NCBI GenBank assembly: GCA_902806175.1
Contig: CADCVQ010000054.1
Span: 62,001 to 126,000, forward strand
Direction: 5' to 3'
From: an uncultured Solirubrobacteraceae bacterium
GTDB taxonomy: Bacteria; Actinomycetota; Thermoleophilia; Solirubrobacterales; Solirubrobacteraceae
Length of the DNA: 64,000 nt
Made by a program: the position numbers and the translations under genes. This document shows, one piece after another, positions 34,110-42,371 of this stretch. The notes under the pieces are model-generated. The model searched no databases. It was not told the DNA's origin and worked only from the letters and a program-made list of their open reading frames with translations. Each line of letters opens with the position of its first letter. Position 1 is the first letter of the stretch.

Positions 34110-36128
34110 GTGCGCCTCCTCTCCGCCCTCGCGGTGGTCATCGCGCTCGTGCTCGCCCTCCCGGGCGGCGCGCTTGGCGCCGACCCGCCCGGACCGGTCT
34201 CGCTCGCGCAGGGCTGGGACTTCGCCGCCGATCCCGCCGACCGGGGCACGACCCAGAACTGGCAGAGCGGCGTGCGCGGCACGGCGTGGGAGCCCGCGAC
34301 GATCCCGCACGTGCTCGACGCGCGCACGCAGCCCCACGTCTTCTACGGCTCGATCGGCTGGTATCGCCTCACCTTCCAGGGCCCGCAGACGCGGGCCGGC
34401 TTGGGCTGGGCGCTGCGCTTCGAGCAGGTGCGCCGGATCGCGCGTGTCTGGCTCAACGGGCAGGAGCTCGGGGTTCATCGCGATCCCTACACGCCCTTCG
34501 AGCTACCCGCGACGGGTCTGCGTCCCGGGGCTCCGAACACCCTGGTCGTGCGCGTCGACTACCGCCGCAGCCCCGCCCTGCGCGAGGGCTGGTGGAACTG
34601 GGGCGGGATCACGCGCCCGGTCGCGCTCGTCGCGCGCGGGCCCGTCGTGATGCACGACGCCGGCCTGCTGCCGCGGCGCGTCTGCACCGAGTCCACGTGC
34701 GCCTGGAACGTGCTCGTCGACGGCTGGCTCGAGAACTCCAGCGCCAGCGCGCGGTCACCGGCGGTGTCCGTGCGGCTGCAATCGCCCGACGGCACGGTCT
34801 CCGAGGCGAGCACGATCCCGCGCCGGCTGCAGCCGGGCGAGCGCGTGCGGGTGCGCTTGACGGTGCCCGTGCGCGGCGACCCCAAGCTCTGGTCGCCCGA
34901 GAGCCCGAACCTCTACGCGGCGGCCGTCGCCACGCGCGCCGGCGGGCAGAGCGTGCAGATCGATCACCGCCGCATCGGCCTGCGCACCGTCGCGGTCGTC
35001 GACGGGATGCTGCGGCTCAACGACCGCGTGCTGGATCTGCGCGGCGCGTCGGTACAGGAGGACATCCCGGGGCGCGGGCCGGCGCTGACGGACGCCGACA
35101 TCGACAACACCGTCGAGGAGCTCAAGACGCTGGGCGCGAACGTGACGCGCGCGCACTACCTGCTCGACCAGCGCCTGCTGGATCGCCTCGATCAGGAGGG
35201 GATCCTCGTCTGGGCGCAGTCGCCGGTCTATCACCGCGACAGGCAGCTGCGCACGCCGCGCCAGCGCTCCTACGAGCTCGACGTCGTGCGCGAGACGATC
35301 CTCGAGGCCCGCAACCACCCCTCGGTCATCACGCACTCGGTCGGCAACGAGCTCACGGCGCTGCCCGACGAGCACCGCACGTCGGAGGTCTGGATGCGCA
35401 ACGCGGCCGCGCTGGCGCGCGATCTCGACCCGACGCTGCCCGTCTCGATCGACATCCTCTCCTACCCCGGCGTCCCGCGCCAGAGGACCTACGAGGCCTT
35501 CGACATGCTCGGTGTCAACTCGTACTACGGCTGGTACGAGGGCCCGTCGAACCGCTCGACGGCCGACATCGACGACCTCGCGCCCTACCTGCGCGCGATG
35601 CGCGACAAGTATCCGGGCAAGGCGCTGGTGATCACCGAGTTCGGCGCCGAGGCGACGGAGCCCGGACCGGCTGACGTCAAGCAGACCTACGCCTTCCAGA
35701 CGCAGTACCTCGAGCGCAACCTCGACATCATCGACCGCCTCGGCTTCATGGGCGGCGCGATCTACTGGACGGCGCGCGAGTTTGCGGTGAAGCCGGAGTG
35801 GGACGGCGGCGCGCACCCGCGCGTGCGCGACGCGATCCACAACAAGGCGCTGATCAGCTACGACGGCAAGATCAAGCCCGCGTTCACCGCCGCCCAGAAG
35901 GCGTTCAAGGCGACTCCGCTGTACCGCGACGATCCCGAGGCGGTGGTGCGGGCGCAGCTCTCCGCCGGCGGGTCGCTGCTTTCGCGCGGCCTGCTGTTCA
36001 TCGCGGCCGTCGGCTTCATCCTGGCGCTACTGGCACTCGATGCGTGGTGTCTGCGCGACATCTGGCGCACATGGCGGCCGCCGGGTGAGGGGCAGGTCGT
36101 GGAGCTGCCGGCGCGGCGCGTGGCCTGA
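34110..36128 (+). CDS. Membrane-anchored GH2-like glycoside hydrolase
   Basis: 672 residues, paralogous to the GH2 gene at 20.6-22.5 kb. Signal sequence after a GTG start (an in-frame GTG nine codons earlier is possible); jelly-roll domain (IGWYRLTFQGP); TIM barrel with probable acid/base Glu414 (SVGNEL) and nucleophile Glu510 (ITEFGAE). Unlike its paralogue it ends with a transmembrane helix (about residues 630-650) and a short basic tail, so the enzyme is held outside the membrane. The 282 bases upstream separate it from the divergent giant surface-protein gene and hold no other gene. Substrate unknown. Confidence 0.85.
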   Translation: MRLLSALAVVIALVLALPGGALGADPPGPVSLAQGWDFAADPADRGTTQNWQSGVRGTAWEPATIPHVLDARTQPHVFYGSIGWYRLTFQGPQTRAGLGWALRFEQVRRIARVWLNGQELGVHRDPYTPFELPATGLRPGAPNTLVVRVDYRRSPALREGWWNWGGITRPVALVARGPVVMHDAGLLPRRVCTESTCAWNVLVDGWLENSSASARSPAVSVRLQSPDGTVSEASTIPRRLQPGERVRVRLTVPVRGDPKLWSPESPNLYAAAVATRAGGQSVQIDHRRIGLRTVAVVDGMLRLNDRVLDLRGASVQEDIPGRGPALTDADIDNTVEELKTLGANVTRAHYLLDQRLLDRLDQEGILVWAQSPVYHRDRQLRTPRQRSYELDVVRETILEARNHPSVITHSVGNELTALPDEHRTSEVWMRNAAALARDLDPTLPVSIDILSYPGVPRQRTYEAFDMLGVNSYYGWYEGPSNRSTADIDDLAPYLRAMRDKYPGKALVITEFGAEATEPGPADVKQTYAFQTQYLERNLDIIDRLGFMGGAIYWTAREFAVKPEWDGGAHPRVRDAIHNKALISYDGKIKPAFTAAQKAFKATPLYRDDPEAVVRAQLSAGGSLLSRGLLFIAAVGFILALLALDAWCLRDIWRTWRPPGEGQVVELPARRVA

Positions 36129-36222
36129 CCTGGATTCACCGAAGATCGTACATCGGCCGCGGGCGCAGGCGCTCGCTGACGAGCGATGTGGATCATGCTC
36201 GCGGCGGGGGTAGCCGCACGAG

Positions 36223-36984
36223 ATGGAGGTCGCGGCCCTGATCGCAGCGCTCGCGCTCGGCGCGGTTCACCTGTTCGGCCAGCGGCTGAGATTCCTCACG
36301 CTCGTGCCCCGCAGCCGCTGGCTGTCGCTCGCGGGCGGCGTGTCGGTGGCGTACGTCTTCGTGCACCTGCTGCCGGAGCTGGCCGAGGGCCAGGCGACGA
36401 TCGAGGGCGAGGGCAAGGGCGAGGGCGCGGCAGCGGCCCGCGAGCCACTCCTCGGCTTCCTCGAGGCCCACGTCTACCTCGTCGCGCTCGTCGGCCTCGC
36501 CGTCTTCTACGGCGTCGAGAAGCACTCGCTGTCCTCGCGGCGCCGCAACGAGGAGCAGACGGGACAGGATCACACGACCGACAGCGCGTTCTGGCTGAGC
36601 ATCGCGTCCTTCGCGATCTACAACGCGGTGATCGGCTATCTGCTGCTGCGCTCAGAGCTCGAGCAGCTCAGCCAGCTCGTCCTCTACACCCTCGCGCTGG
36701 GCGTGCACTTCCTCATCAACGACTTCGCGCTGAGCGAGCATCACCGGCACGCCTACCACCGTCTGGCTCGCTGGATCATCGCCGCCGCCGTGCTCGTCGG
36801 CTGGGTTGTCGGCACCATCACCGACGTCCCGGAGCGCGCCGTCGCGCTGATCATCGCGTTCATCGCCGGCGGCGTTGTCCTGAACGTCCTCAAGGAAGAG
36901 CTGCCGGGCGAGCGGCTCGCGCAGTTCTGGCCCTTCGCGGGCGGCGCGCTCGCCTACACGGTGCTGCTGCAGCTCGCCTCCTGA
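36223..36984 (+). CDS. ZIP-like integral membrane protein
   Basis: 253 residues with about seven or eight hydrophobic segments. VAYVFVHLLPELAEG near residue 44 resembles the H-x-L-P-E element of ZIP metal transporters, and HFLINDFALSEHHRHAYHRL near 165 is His-rich. The overall pattern is only remotely ZIP-like and the second metal motif is unclear, so transport of zinc or another cation is a hypothesis. Confidence 0.55.
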   Translation: MEVAALIAALALGAVHLFGQRLRFLTLVPRSRWLSLAGGVSVAYVFVHLLPELAEGQATIEGEGKGEGAAAAREPLLGFLEAHVYLVALVGLAVFYGVEKHSLSSRRRNEEQTGQDHTTDSAFWLSIASFAIYNAVIGYLLLRSELEQLSQLVLYTLALGVHFLINDFALSEHHRHAYHRLARWIIAAAVLVGWVVGTITDVPERAVALIIAFIAGGVVLNVLKEELPGERLAQFWPFAGGALAYTVLLQLAS

Positions 36985-36996
36985 CCTGTCAACTGT

Positions 36997-37020
36997 ACGA
37001 CCGCAGAGCCGCGTGGTCGT
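36997..37020. terminator. Hairpin between convergent genes
   Basis: ACGACC and GGTCGT arms with a 12-base interior that can add two further G-C pairs with a bulge. It lies between the ZIP-like gene and the convergent DUF2294 gene. No U-tract. Confidence 0.4.
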
Positions 37021-37030
37021 CTGGACGCGC

Positions 37031-37408
37031 TCATCCGCTCGCCTCGCCCGCGGGCGCGAGCAGAAAGACCTCGACGGCGGTGTCGGGGTCGATGTGGTTG
37101 TCGCTCATGAACGCGGTGACCGTGCGCCCGAGGATCGTCTCGATGCCGGTGATGAGGTCGTCGCGCATCGTGCTCTGATAGGCCTTGCGCATCGCGAGCA
37201 CGAGGTCGTCGAGCTCATCCGCCACGAGGCTGCGCTCGCCCTTCGTCAGGGTGTCCCGCAGGATGCAGGTGACGACGTCGTCGTTGAGGTAGGTGCGCGC
37301 CTTCGTGGGCCCGCGCCCGGTGTACTCGCTGATGGTGCGGACGATGTGATTGGAGATCGCGGCGGACTTCGAGCCGCTGAGGGAAGCTCCGGTCTGTGTA
37401 CTGGCCAT
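37031..37408 (-). CDS. DUF2294 family protein
   Basis: 125 residues matching the DUF2294 pattern: ISNHIVRTISEYTGRGPTKA from residue 18, ARTYLNDDVVTCILRDTLTKGE, and a C-terminal VFLL strand. The family is small and soluble, without established biochemical function. GGAGG about 5 bases upstream supports the ATG at 37408. It diverges from a small membrane peptide gene that has a stress-sigma-like promoter. Confidence 0.85.
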   Translation of the reverse strand: MASTQTGASLSGSKSAAISNHIVRTISEYTGRGPTKARTYLNDDVVTCILRDTLTKGERSLVADELDDLVLAMRKAYQSTMRDDLITGIETILGRTVTAFMSDNHIDPDTAVEVFLLAPAGEASG

Positions 37409-37640
37409 GCCAGCCTCCGTCCTCGCCTCCCTCCTGGAAGCGGGCTCGCGCGAAAAGCAGGAGGGAAACGAAAGAGGATCCGTCCACGCGGCCCACGCCT
37501 CCCTCCCCTCCCGAACGCGGGCGGATCGAGACTCGCGTGCCAGCAGACTACCCACAACCGGCTCGTGCGCCCGACCAGGCGAACCTCGGTGAGCACGACG
37601 CCGAGTTCTCACGCGCACAAGCACGTACTCGCGACCGGCG

Positions 37641-37667
37641 GTTTGCATCTGCTTCGTCGGAGGGTAC
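37641..37667 (+). promoter_or_regulatory. SigB/SigF-like promoter
   Basis: GTTT (37641-37644, preceded by G), a 17-base spacer, then GGGTAC (37662-37667). This matches the GTTT/GGGTA consensus known for actinobacterial general-stress sigma factors. It lies about 50 bases upstream of the small repeat peptide. The rest of the 308-base gap 37409-37716 holds purine-rich DNA near the DUF2294 ribosome-binding site and no coding frame I would defend. Confidence 0.5.
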
Positions 37668-37716
37668 GGGGCACTTCGCTATGGACATCGACAACGAACA
37701 CGAAGGAGCGACCGCA

Positions 37717-37938
37717 ATGGATGCTGACGAGACGCAGGAGCGAATTCACGCGCTGGAGACGGCGCAGGCGACGCAGACCGCTACGACCGCCGGCATGCAG
37801 GCGACGCAGACCGCTACGACGGCGGGGCTGCAGGCCGCCCAGGCTGCTGCGCAGGTCGGAACGTGGGCGGTCATGGCGACCGGCTTCGTCGCCCTCATCG
37901 TGGGCATCTTCATGGGGATGACGATCTCCAAGGACTGA
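37717..37938 (+). CDS. Small membrane-anchored repeat peptide
   Basis: 73 residues. An acidic coiled-coil-like start (DADETQERIHALETAQ), two exact-frame copies of an 11-residue repeat (QATQTATTAGM/L, encoded by 33-bp units at 37765 and 37798), then a single membrane helix near the C-terminus (WAVMATGFVALIVGIFMGM). GAAGGAG 8-9 bases upstream selects this ATG over one at 37681. Possibly a stress-induced membrane peptide because of the SigB-like promoter; function unknown. Confidence 0.7.
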   Translation: MDADETQERIHALETAQATQTATTAGMQATQTATTAGLQAAQAAAQVGTWAVMATGFVALIVGIFMGMTISKD

Positions 37939-37999
37939 TCCGCGCCGGCCGTCGGTGACAACAGTGGGGGGCGTCAGGTGCTGAGAGGTGAACGATGCC

Positions 38000-39079
38000 C
38001 TAAGGCGTGAACTTCACCGTCATCACGTCACCGTCACGCATCTGGTAGTCACGGCCCTCCAGGCGCAGCGTTCCGCGGTCGCGCCCGCCGGCGTAGCCGC
38101 CGGCATCGACGAGCTCCTGCCAGCCGATGACCTCGGCGCGCACGAAGCCACGCTGGATGTCCGAGTGGATCTCGCCGGCGGCGTGCCAGGCGGTACGGCC
38201 GCGGCGCAGGTGCCAGGACTGCGCGGGCTTGTCCTCGCCGGCGGTGAAGAACGCGATCAGGTCAAGCAGCGAGAACGCGCCGCCGACGACGCGCTGCAGG
38301 CCGGTCTCCGAGAGCCCGAGGTCGGCGCGCATCGCGGCGGCGTCCTCGTCGTCGAGCTCGGCGAGCTCTGATTCGATCCGGCTGGAGACCGCGACCGCGA
38401 CGGCGCCCTGTGCGGCGGCGTGCTCGGCGACCGCGGGCGGCACCTCGTGGGAGCCCTCGTCGACGTTGGCGACGAACAGCACCGGCTTGGCCGTCAGCGG
38501 GCCGAGGTCGCGCAGCGCGTGCGGCGCGTCGTCGGGCGGCGGCACGGTGCGCGCCGGGCGGCCGGACTGCAGCGCGCCGATCAGCTCGCGCAGCCACGCC
38601 TCCTCGGCGATCGCCGCGCGCTCGCCCGAGCGCGCTGTGCGCACGACGCGATCGTGGCGGCGCTCGGCCTGTTCGAGGTCGGCGTAGATGAGCTCGGTCT
38701 CGATCGTCTCGATGTCGGCGAGCGGGTCGACGCGGCCGTCGGGATGGATGATCGACTCGTCGTGGTGCGCGCGGACCACGTGCACGATCGCGTCGGTCTC
38801 GCGGATGTTCGCCAGAAAGCGGTTGCCCAGGCCCTCGCCGCTGTGCGCGCCGGCGACGAGCCCGGCGATGTCGTGGAAGTCGATCGTGTCCGGGACGATC
38901 TCGCAGGCGCGCACGACGCGCGCGACGGCATCCAGGCGCTCGTCGGCGACCGCCACGACCGCGACGTTCGGCTCGATCGTCGTGAACGGGTAGTTCGCGG
39001 CGTCGACGCCCGCCCGCGTCAGCGCGTTGAACAGCGAGGACTTGCCGGCGTTCGGCATCCCCACGATCCCGACCTTCAC
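38000..39079 (-). CDS. ychF: Redox-regulated ATPase YchF (Obg-like)
   Basis: 359-residue P-loop protein of the TRAFAC class that prefers ATP over GTP and associates with ribosomes; linked to oxidative-stress control. Motifs: GMPNAGKSSLFNAL (P-loop) at residue 7, DIAGLV (G3) near 68, NVDE (the altered G4) near 200, and a C-terminal TGS-like domain. The start is a GTG overlapping the stop of the PAP2 gene by 4 bases. Length is the family norm. Confidence 0.95.
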   Translation of the reverse strand: MKVGIVGMPNAGKSSLFNALTRAGVDAANYPFTTIEPNVAVVAVADERLDAVARVVRACEIVPDTIDFHDIAGLVAGAHSGEGLGNRFLANIRETDAIVHVVRAHHDESIIHPDGRVDPLADIETIETELIYADLEQAERRHDRVVRTARSGERAAIAEEAWLRELIGALQSGRPARTVPPPDDAPHALRDLGPLTAKPVLFVANVDEGSHEVPPAVAEHAAAQGAVAVAVSSRIESELAELDDEDAAAMRADLGLSETGLQRVVGGAFSLLDLIAFFTAGEDKPAQSWHLRRGRTAWHAAGEIHSDIQRGFVRAEVIGWQELVDAGGYAGGRDRGTLRLEGRDYQMRDGDVMTVKFTP

Positions 39080-39657
39080 GGGGTCGCCCGGCCCGTGCTG
39101 CCGACGAGGATGCCGAGCAGCGCGCCGGCCGCGATGTCCGACGGATAGTGCACGCCGAGGTAGACGCGCGACAGCGCCATCGCCGTGGCTGCGGGATACA
39201 GCGGCGCCGCTGCCGGCAGCAGCCCCGAGTACGCGCGCGCCGCGGCGAACGACGACGAGGCGTGCGCCGACGGGAAGCTCAGCGACGTCGGCGTCGAGAT
39301 CAGCGCGGGCAACTTCTCCAGGTGCGGGCGCTTGCGGCGCACGACGGTCTTCAGCACCGTGTTGAGCACATAGGCGACGAGCACCGAGCGGGTCGCGCGC
39401 AGCCAGTGACCGCGCTGCGGGCCGTCGAGCAGCGCGCCGGCGAGCCCGAGCGCCAGCCAGATCGCCGCATGCTCGCCGAGGCTCGAGAAGCGGCGGATCG
39501 GCGTCTCGAGCGCGGGGTCGTGGCCGTGCTCGCGCAGCACGCGGTACAGAGCCACGTCGACCTTGGCGATCGCGCGGGCGAGCGGCCCGCCGCGCAGGCG
39601 GGCCCGCAGCGACTGGCGTGCCGCGGGATCGGGGACGGGCGGCACGGGGGCATTCAC
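39076..39657 (-). CDS. PAP2-family membrane phosphatase
   Basis: 193 residues with about four hydrophobic segments and the three PAP2 motifs: KTVVRRKRP near residue 105, SFPSAHA near 125, and SRVYLGVHYPSD near 162. These enzymes dephosphorylate phosphatidate, diacylglycerol pyrophosphate or undecaprenyl pyrophosphate on the outer membrane face. The start is a GTG. The divergent neighbours (diacylglycerol-kinase-like and phospholipase D) suggest a local lipid-headgroup module. Confidence 0.9.
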   Translation of the reverse strand: MNAPVPPVPDPAARQSLRARLRGGPLARAIAKVDVALYRVLREHGHDPALETPIRRFSSLGEHAAIWLALGLAGALLDGPQRGHWLRATRSVLVAYVLNTVLKTVVRRKRPHLEKLPALISTPTSLSFPSAHASSSFAAARAYSGLLPAAAPLYPAATAMALSRVYLGVHYPSDIAAGALLGILVGSTGRATP

Positions 39658-39758
39658 GGCGAGGGACGATAGCCGCGCGGCTGCGGTCGGCCGGCGGCGC
39701 GAATCGGACGCTCGTCCACCGCGCTCCCATGCAGCCTGCGATAGGGGAGACTCCCCGC

Positions 39759-40652
39759 GTGCGGCTGGCCCTGATCGCGAACCCACGCTCGGGGACCGCC
39801 CCCGAGCCCGACGAGCTCGAGGCGCTGCTGGGCGCCGACGGCGCGGCCGTCTCCTGCGTCGCGATCGAGCAGATCGCCGACCGCGACGGCGGCAACCTGC
39901 AGGACCGGGCGCTGGAGGCCCTGCGCGCCGCGGGCCCGCCGGATCGCGTCGTGGTTGCCGGCGGCGACGGCTCGGTCGGGCCGGCCGCGCTCTGCGCCGC
40001 ACAGTTGCGCGTCCCGCTCGCCGTCATCGCGGTCGGCACCGCCAACGACTTCGCCCGCGCGAAGGAGCTGCCGTTCGGCGACCTCGAGGCCGCGTGCGCG
40101 CTCGCCCGCGACCCATCCGCGCCGACGGGCCGCGCCGAGCTCGGCCTGGCCGGCGAGCGGCCCTTCGTCAATGCCGCCTCGGCCGGGCTGTCGGTTGCCG
40201 CGGCGCAGGCCGCCAAGCCGCACAAGTCGCGCCTGGGCCCGCTCGCCTACGCACTTGGCGCCATCAAGGCCGGCGTCACCGCGACGCCGCTGCACTGCAC
40301 CGTCGCGACCGACGGCGCATGCCGCTACGAGGGCGACGCGTGGCAGGTCGTCGTCGCCGTGACCGGCGCGTTCGGCGGCGGCAGCGAGATCGGTGGCACG
40401 AGCGCGCAGGACGCGATGCTCGACGTCGCCGTCGTGCCGGCGGGTTCGCGCGTCGGCCTCGTGCGTCGCGCCTATGGCATGAAGACCGGTCGTCTGACCG
40501 CGCAGGCAGACGTCGCGCACGAGCGCGGCGCGCAGATCCACGTCGAGGTCGCAGGCCACCGGACGTTCAACGTCGACGGCGAGACCTGCCGCTGCGAGCC
40601 TGCGCACTTCACGTTGCATCCAGGCGGCTTCGACGTCGTGATCGCGCCGTGA
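39759..40652 (+). CDS. Diacylglycerol kinase-like lipid kinase
   Basis: 297 residues of the DAGK catalytic/sphingosine-kinase-like family. RLALIANPRSG at the N-terminus and VVAGGDGSVGPAAL near residue 64 form the nucleotide site; VGTANDFAR near 91 is conserved. It phosphorylates diacylglycerol or a related lipid. I chose the GTG at 39759 because AGGGGAG lies 8 bases upstream; an ATG ten codons earlier is possible. Its stop overlaps the next start (GTGA). Confidence 0.87.
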   Translation: MRLALIANPRSGTAPEPDELEALLGADGAAVSCVAIEQIADRDGGNLQDRALEALRAAGPPDRVVVAGGDGSVGPAALCAAQLRVPLAVIAVGTANDFARAKELPFGDLEAACALARDPSAPTGRAELGLAGERPFVNAASAGLSVAAAQAAKPHKSRLGPLAYALGAIKAGVTATPLHCTVATDGACRYEGDAWQVVVAVTGAFGGGSEIGGTSAQDAMLDVAVVPAGSRVGLVRRAYGMKTGRLTAQADVAHERGAQIHVEVAGHRTFNVDGETCRCEPAHFTLHPGGFDVVIAP

Positions 40653-41923
40653 ACAAGCGCTGGCCGACGGCGATCGCGGCCGGCGCCGCCGCCTGGTATG
40701 CGAGCGACTCGCTGCGCCACCGCCGCGAGCAGGGCCAGGGCTACGAGCTGCGCGGCAAGGACATCGAGGTCGGCTCCGCGGAGTTCCTGCGCGCGACCGA
40801 GGCGATCACGATGGCGCCGATCACGCACGGCAACGACATCGAGCTGTTCATCAACGGAGACCAGATCTTCCCGGCGATGATCGAGACGATGCGCGGCGCG
40901 CAGCAGACGCTGAACTTCCTGTCCTACCTGTACTGGAGCGGCGACATCGCCGGTGAGATCGCTGCCGCGCTGTGCGACCGCGCGAAGGCCGGCATCGAGG
41001 TGAACGTCCTGCTCGACGCGGTCGGCAGCGCGAAGATGGACCGCCGGCTCGTCAAGAAGATGGACGAGTCGGGCGTGACGTTCGCGTACTTCCGCCCGCC
41101 CAAGCCCTACGCGGTGCGCCGCCTGAACAACCGCACGCACCGCAAGCTGCTGATCGTCGACGGCGAGGTCGGGATGGTGGGCGGCGTCGGGATCGCCGAC
41201 CAGTGGACCGGCAACGCGCAGGACCCCGAGCACTGGCGCGACACCCATGTGCGCGTGCGCGGCCCAATCGTGCGCGGGCTGCAGGGCGCGTTCGCCGAGA
41301 ACTGGCTCGAGGCGACCGGCGACGTGCTGGTCGGCGAGCAGTACCTGCCCGAGCTCAAGCCGAGCAGCGACGACGCAGCGATGCAGGTCGTGCGCTCGAC
41401 CGCGACGGTCGGCGACACGAACATCGAGGCGCTCTACTTCCTCGCGATCGAGTGCGCGCGCACGAGCCTGCACCTCACCTCCGCCTACTTCGCGCCGCGG
41501 CCCGCGTTCAGCAAGGCGCTGACCGACGCCGCGCAACGCGGGGTCGACGTGCGCGTGCTCGTCCCGGGGCGCCACACCGACAAGGAGTTCGTGCGCCAGG
41601 CGGGGCGCGCGACCTACGAGGAGCTGCTCGAAGGCGGCGTGAAGATCTTCGAGTTCGCCCCGACGATGATCCATGCGAAGACGCTGACGATCGACGGCGT
41701 CTGGTCCTCCGTCGGCTCGGTGAACTTCGACAATCGCTCCTTTCAGCTGCAGGACGAGGTCACGCTGTGCATCAGCTCGCGCGAGTTCGGCGGCCTGCTC
41801 GACGAGCAGTTCGAGCGCGACCTCGACCGCTCCGATCAGATCGACCTCGAGCGCTGGAACGGCCGCGTCGCCGGGGCGAAGGCCAAGGAGGCGCTGACGA
41901 AGCTCGCCAGACGCGAGCTGTAG
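40649..41923 (+). CDS. Cardiolipin synthase / phospholipase D family
   Basis: 424 residues with both HKD catalytic motifs: THRKLLIVDG near residue 165 and IHAKTLTIDG near 342, each complete (H-x-K-x4-D). The N-terminus is weakly hydrophobic (IAAGAAAWYAS) and could touch the membrane. ClsB-type enzymes join phosphatidylglycerol with another phospholipid to make cardiolipin. The GTG start overlaps the kinase stop, so the two enzymes are probably made together. Confidence 0.9.
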   Translation: MNKRWPTAIAAGAAAWYASDSLRHRREQGQGYELRGKDIEVGSAEFLRATEAITMAPITHGNDIELFINGDQIFPAMIETMRGAQQTLNFLSYLYWSGDIAGEIAAALCDRAKAGIEVNVLLDAVGSAKMDRRLVKKMDESGVTFAYFRPPKPYAVRRLNNRTHRKLLIVDGEVGMVGGVGIADQWTGNAQDPEHWRDTHVRVRGPIVRGLQGAFAENWLEATGDVLVGEQYLPELKPSSDDAAMQVVRSTATVGDTNIEALYFLAIECARTSLHLTSAYFAPRPAFSKALTDAAQRGVDVRVLVPGRHTDKEFVRQAGRATYEELLEGGVKIFEFAPTMIHAKTLTIDGVWSSVGSVNFDNRSFQLQDEVTLCISSREFGGLLDEQFERDLDRSDQIDLERWNGRVAGAKAKEALTKLARREL

Positions 41924-42007
41924 GGAGTCGCCGCGACACACCGCGGGTAGGGCATGTGTTCGGTCGCCCACCCGGCGGCGGCCAGCGCGAGAACGAGGAG
42001 GTGGATC

Positions 42008-42190
42008 GTGGCGATCATGTCCAAGCTGTCTGAGTTCGTGCGGTCGTTGACGTCCGACAAGGCCAACACGGATGTGCCGCCGGGCGCTGACGTGCCGCCG
42101 ACCGAAAGCGCAGCGGTGCCGATGCCCGATCGCGACCCCCAGGTCGGCTTCGAGCCCGAGCCCCCCGACTCGGAGGCGACGCGCGGCTGA
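42008..42190 (+). CDS. Small acidic proline-rich protein
   Basis: 60 residues from a GTG with a strong GAGGAGG 6 bases upstream; an ATG three codons later is also possible. A short amphipathic helix (MSKLSEFVRSLTS) is followed by a disordered, Pro/Asp/Glu-rich tail (VPPGADVPPTE, EPEPPDSE). No family recognised. The good ribosome-binding site and third-position bias make it likely real. Confidence 0.6.
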   Translation: MAIMSKLSEFVRSLTSDKANTDVPPGADVPPTESAAVPMPDRDPQVGFEPEPPDSEATRG

Positions 42191-42196
42191 GATCGC

Positions 42197-42299
42197 CGTA
42201 GAGCGCCGCCCTCACGGCGGGATGTCCGCGAGGGCGGACGGGCGTCCCAGGGAGGACGAGCGGACGCGCTCTACGAGCCAGGCACGCGCTCTGGCCTGG
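42197..42299 (+). ncRNA. Candidate structured RNA / 5' leader of the ERCC4 gene
   Basis: A perfect 10-bp outer helix (42197-42206 with 42266-42275) encloses three hairpins: 42207-42210 with 42216-42219, 42224-42229 with 42234-42239 (loop GAGG), and 42243-42247 with 42254-42258. A further hairpin, CCAGGC with GCCTGG, follows at about 42278-42299. It fills the 181-base gap before the ERCC4 nuclease. It lacks a T-loop and anticodon arm, so it is not a tRNA. High G+C makes chance stems likely, hence low confidence. Confidence 0.35.
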
Positions 42300-42371
42300 A
42301 CTTGCCGCGCCCTGATTCCCGCGCCGCGCGCGGTGCAAACAGCCCGCCCGCAGGGGAAGGACTGCATCCAC

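Noticed and set aside
37396-37716. Longer versions of the small repeat peptide starting upstream
   Set aside because: The added sequence is low-complexity and crosses the SigB-like promoter; only the ATG at 37717 has a ribosome-binding site.
39737-39753. GGGGAG-CTCCCC inverted repeat before the diacylglycerol-kinase-like gene as a regulatory hairpin
   Set aside because: One-base loop and short arms; it is explained by the AGGGGAG ribosome-binding site and a chance complement.
42197-42275. Cloverleaf-like fold considered as a tRNA
   Set aside because: The outer stem is 10 bp, there is no T-loop (TTCRA) or recognisable anticodon arm, and no CCA or discriminator context.
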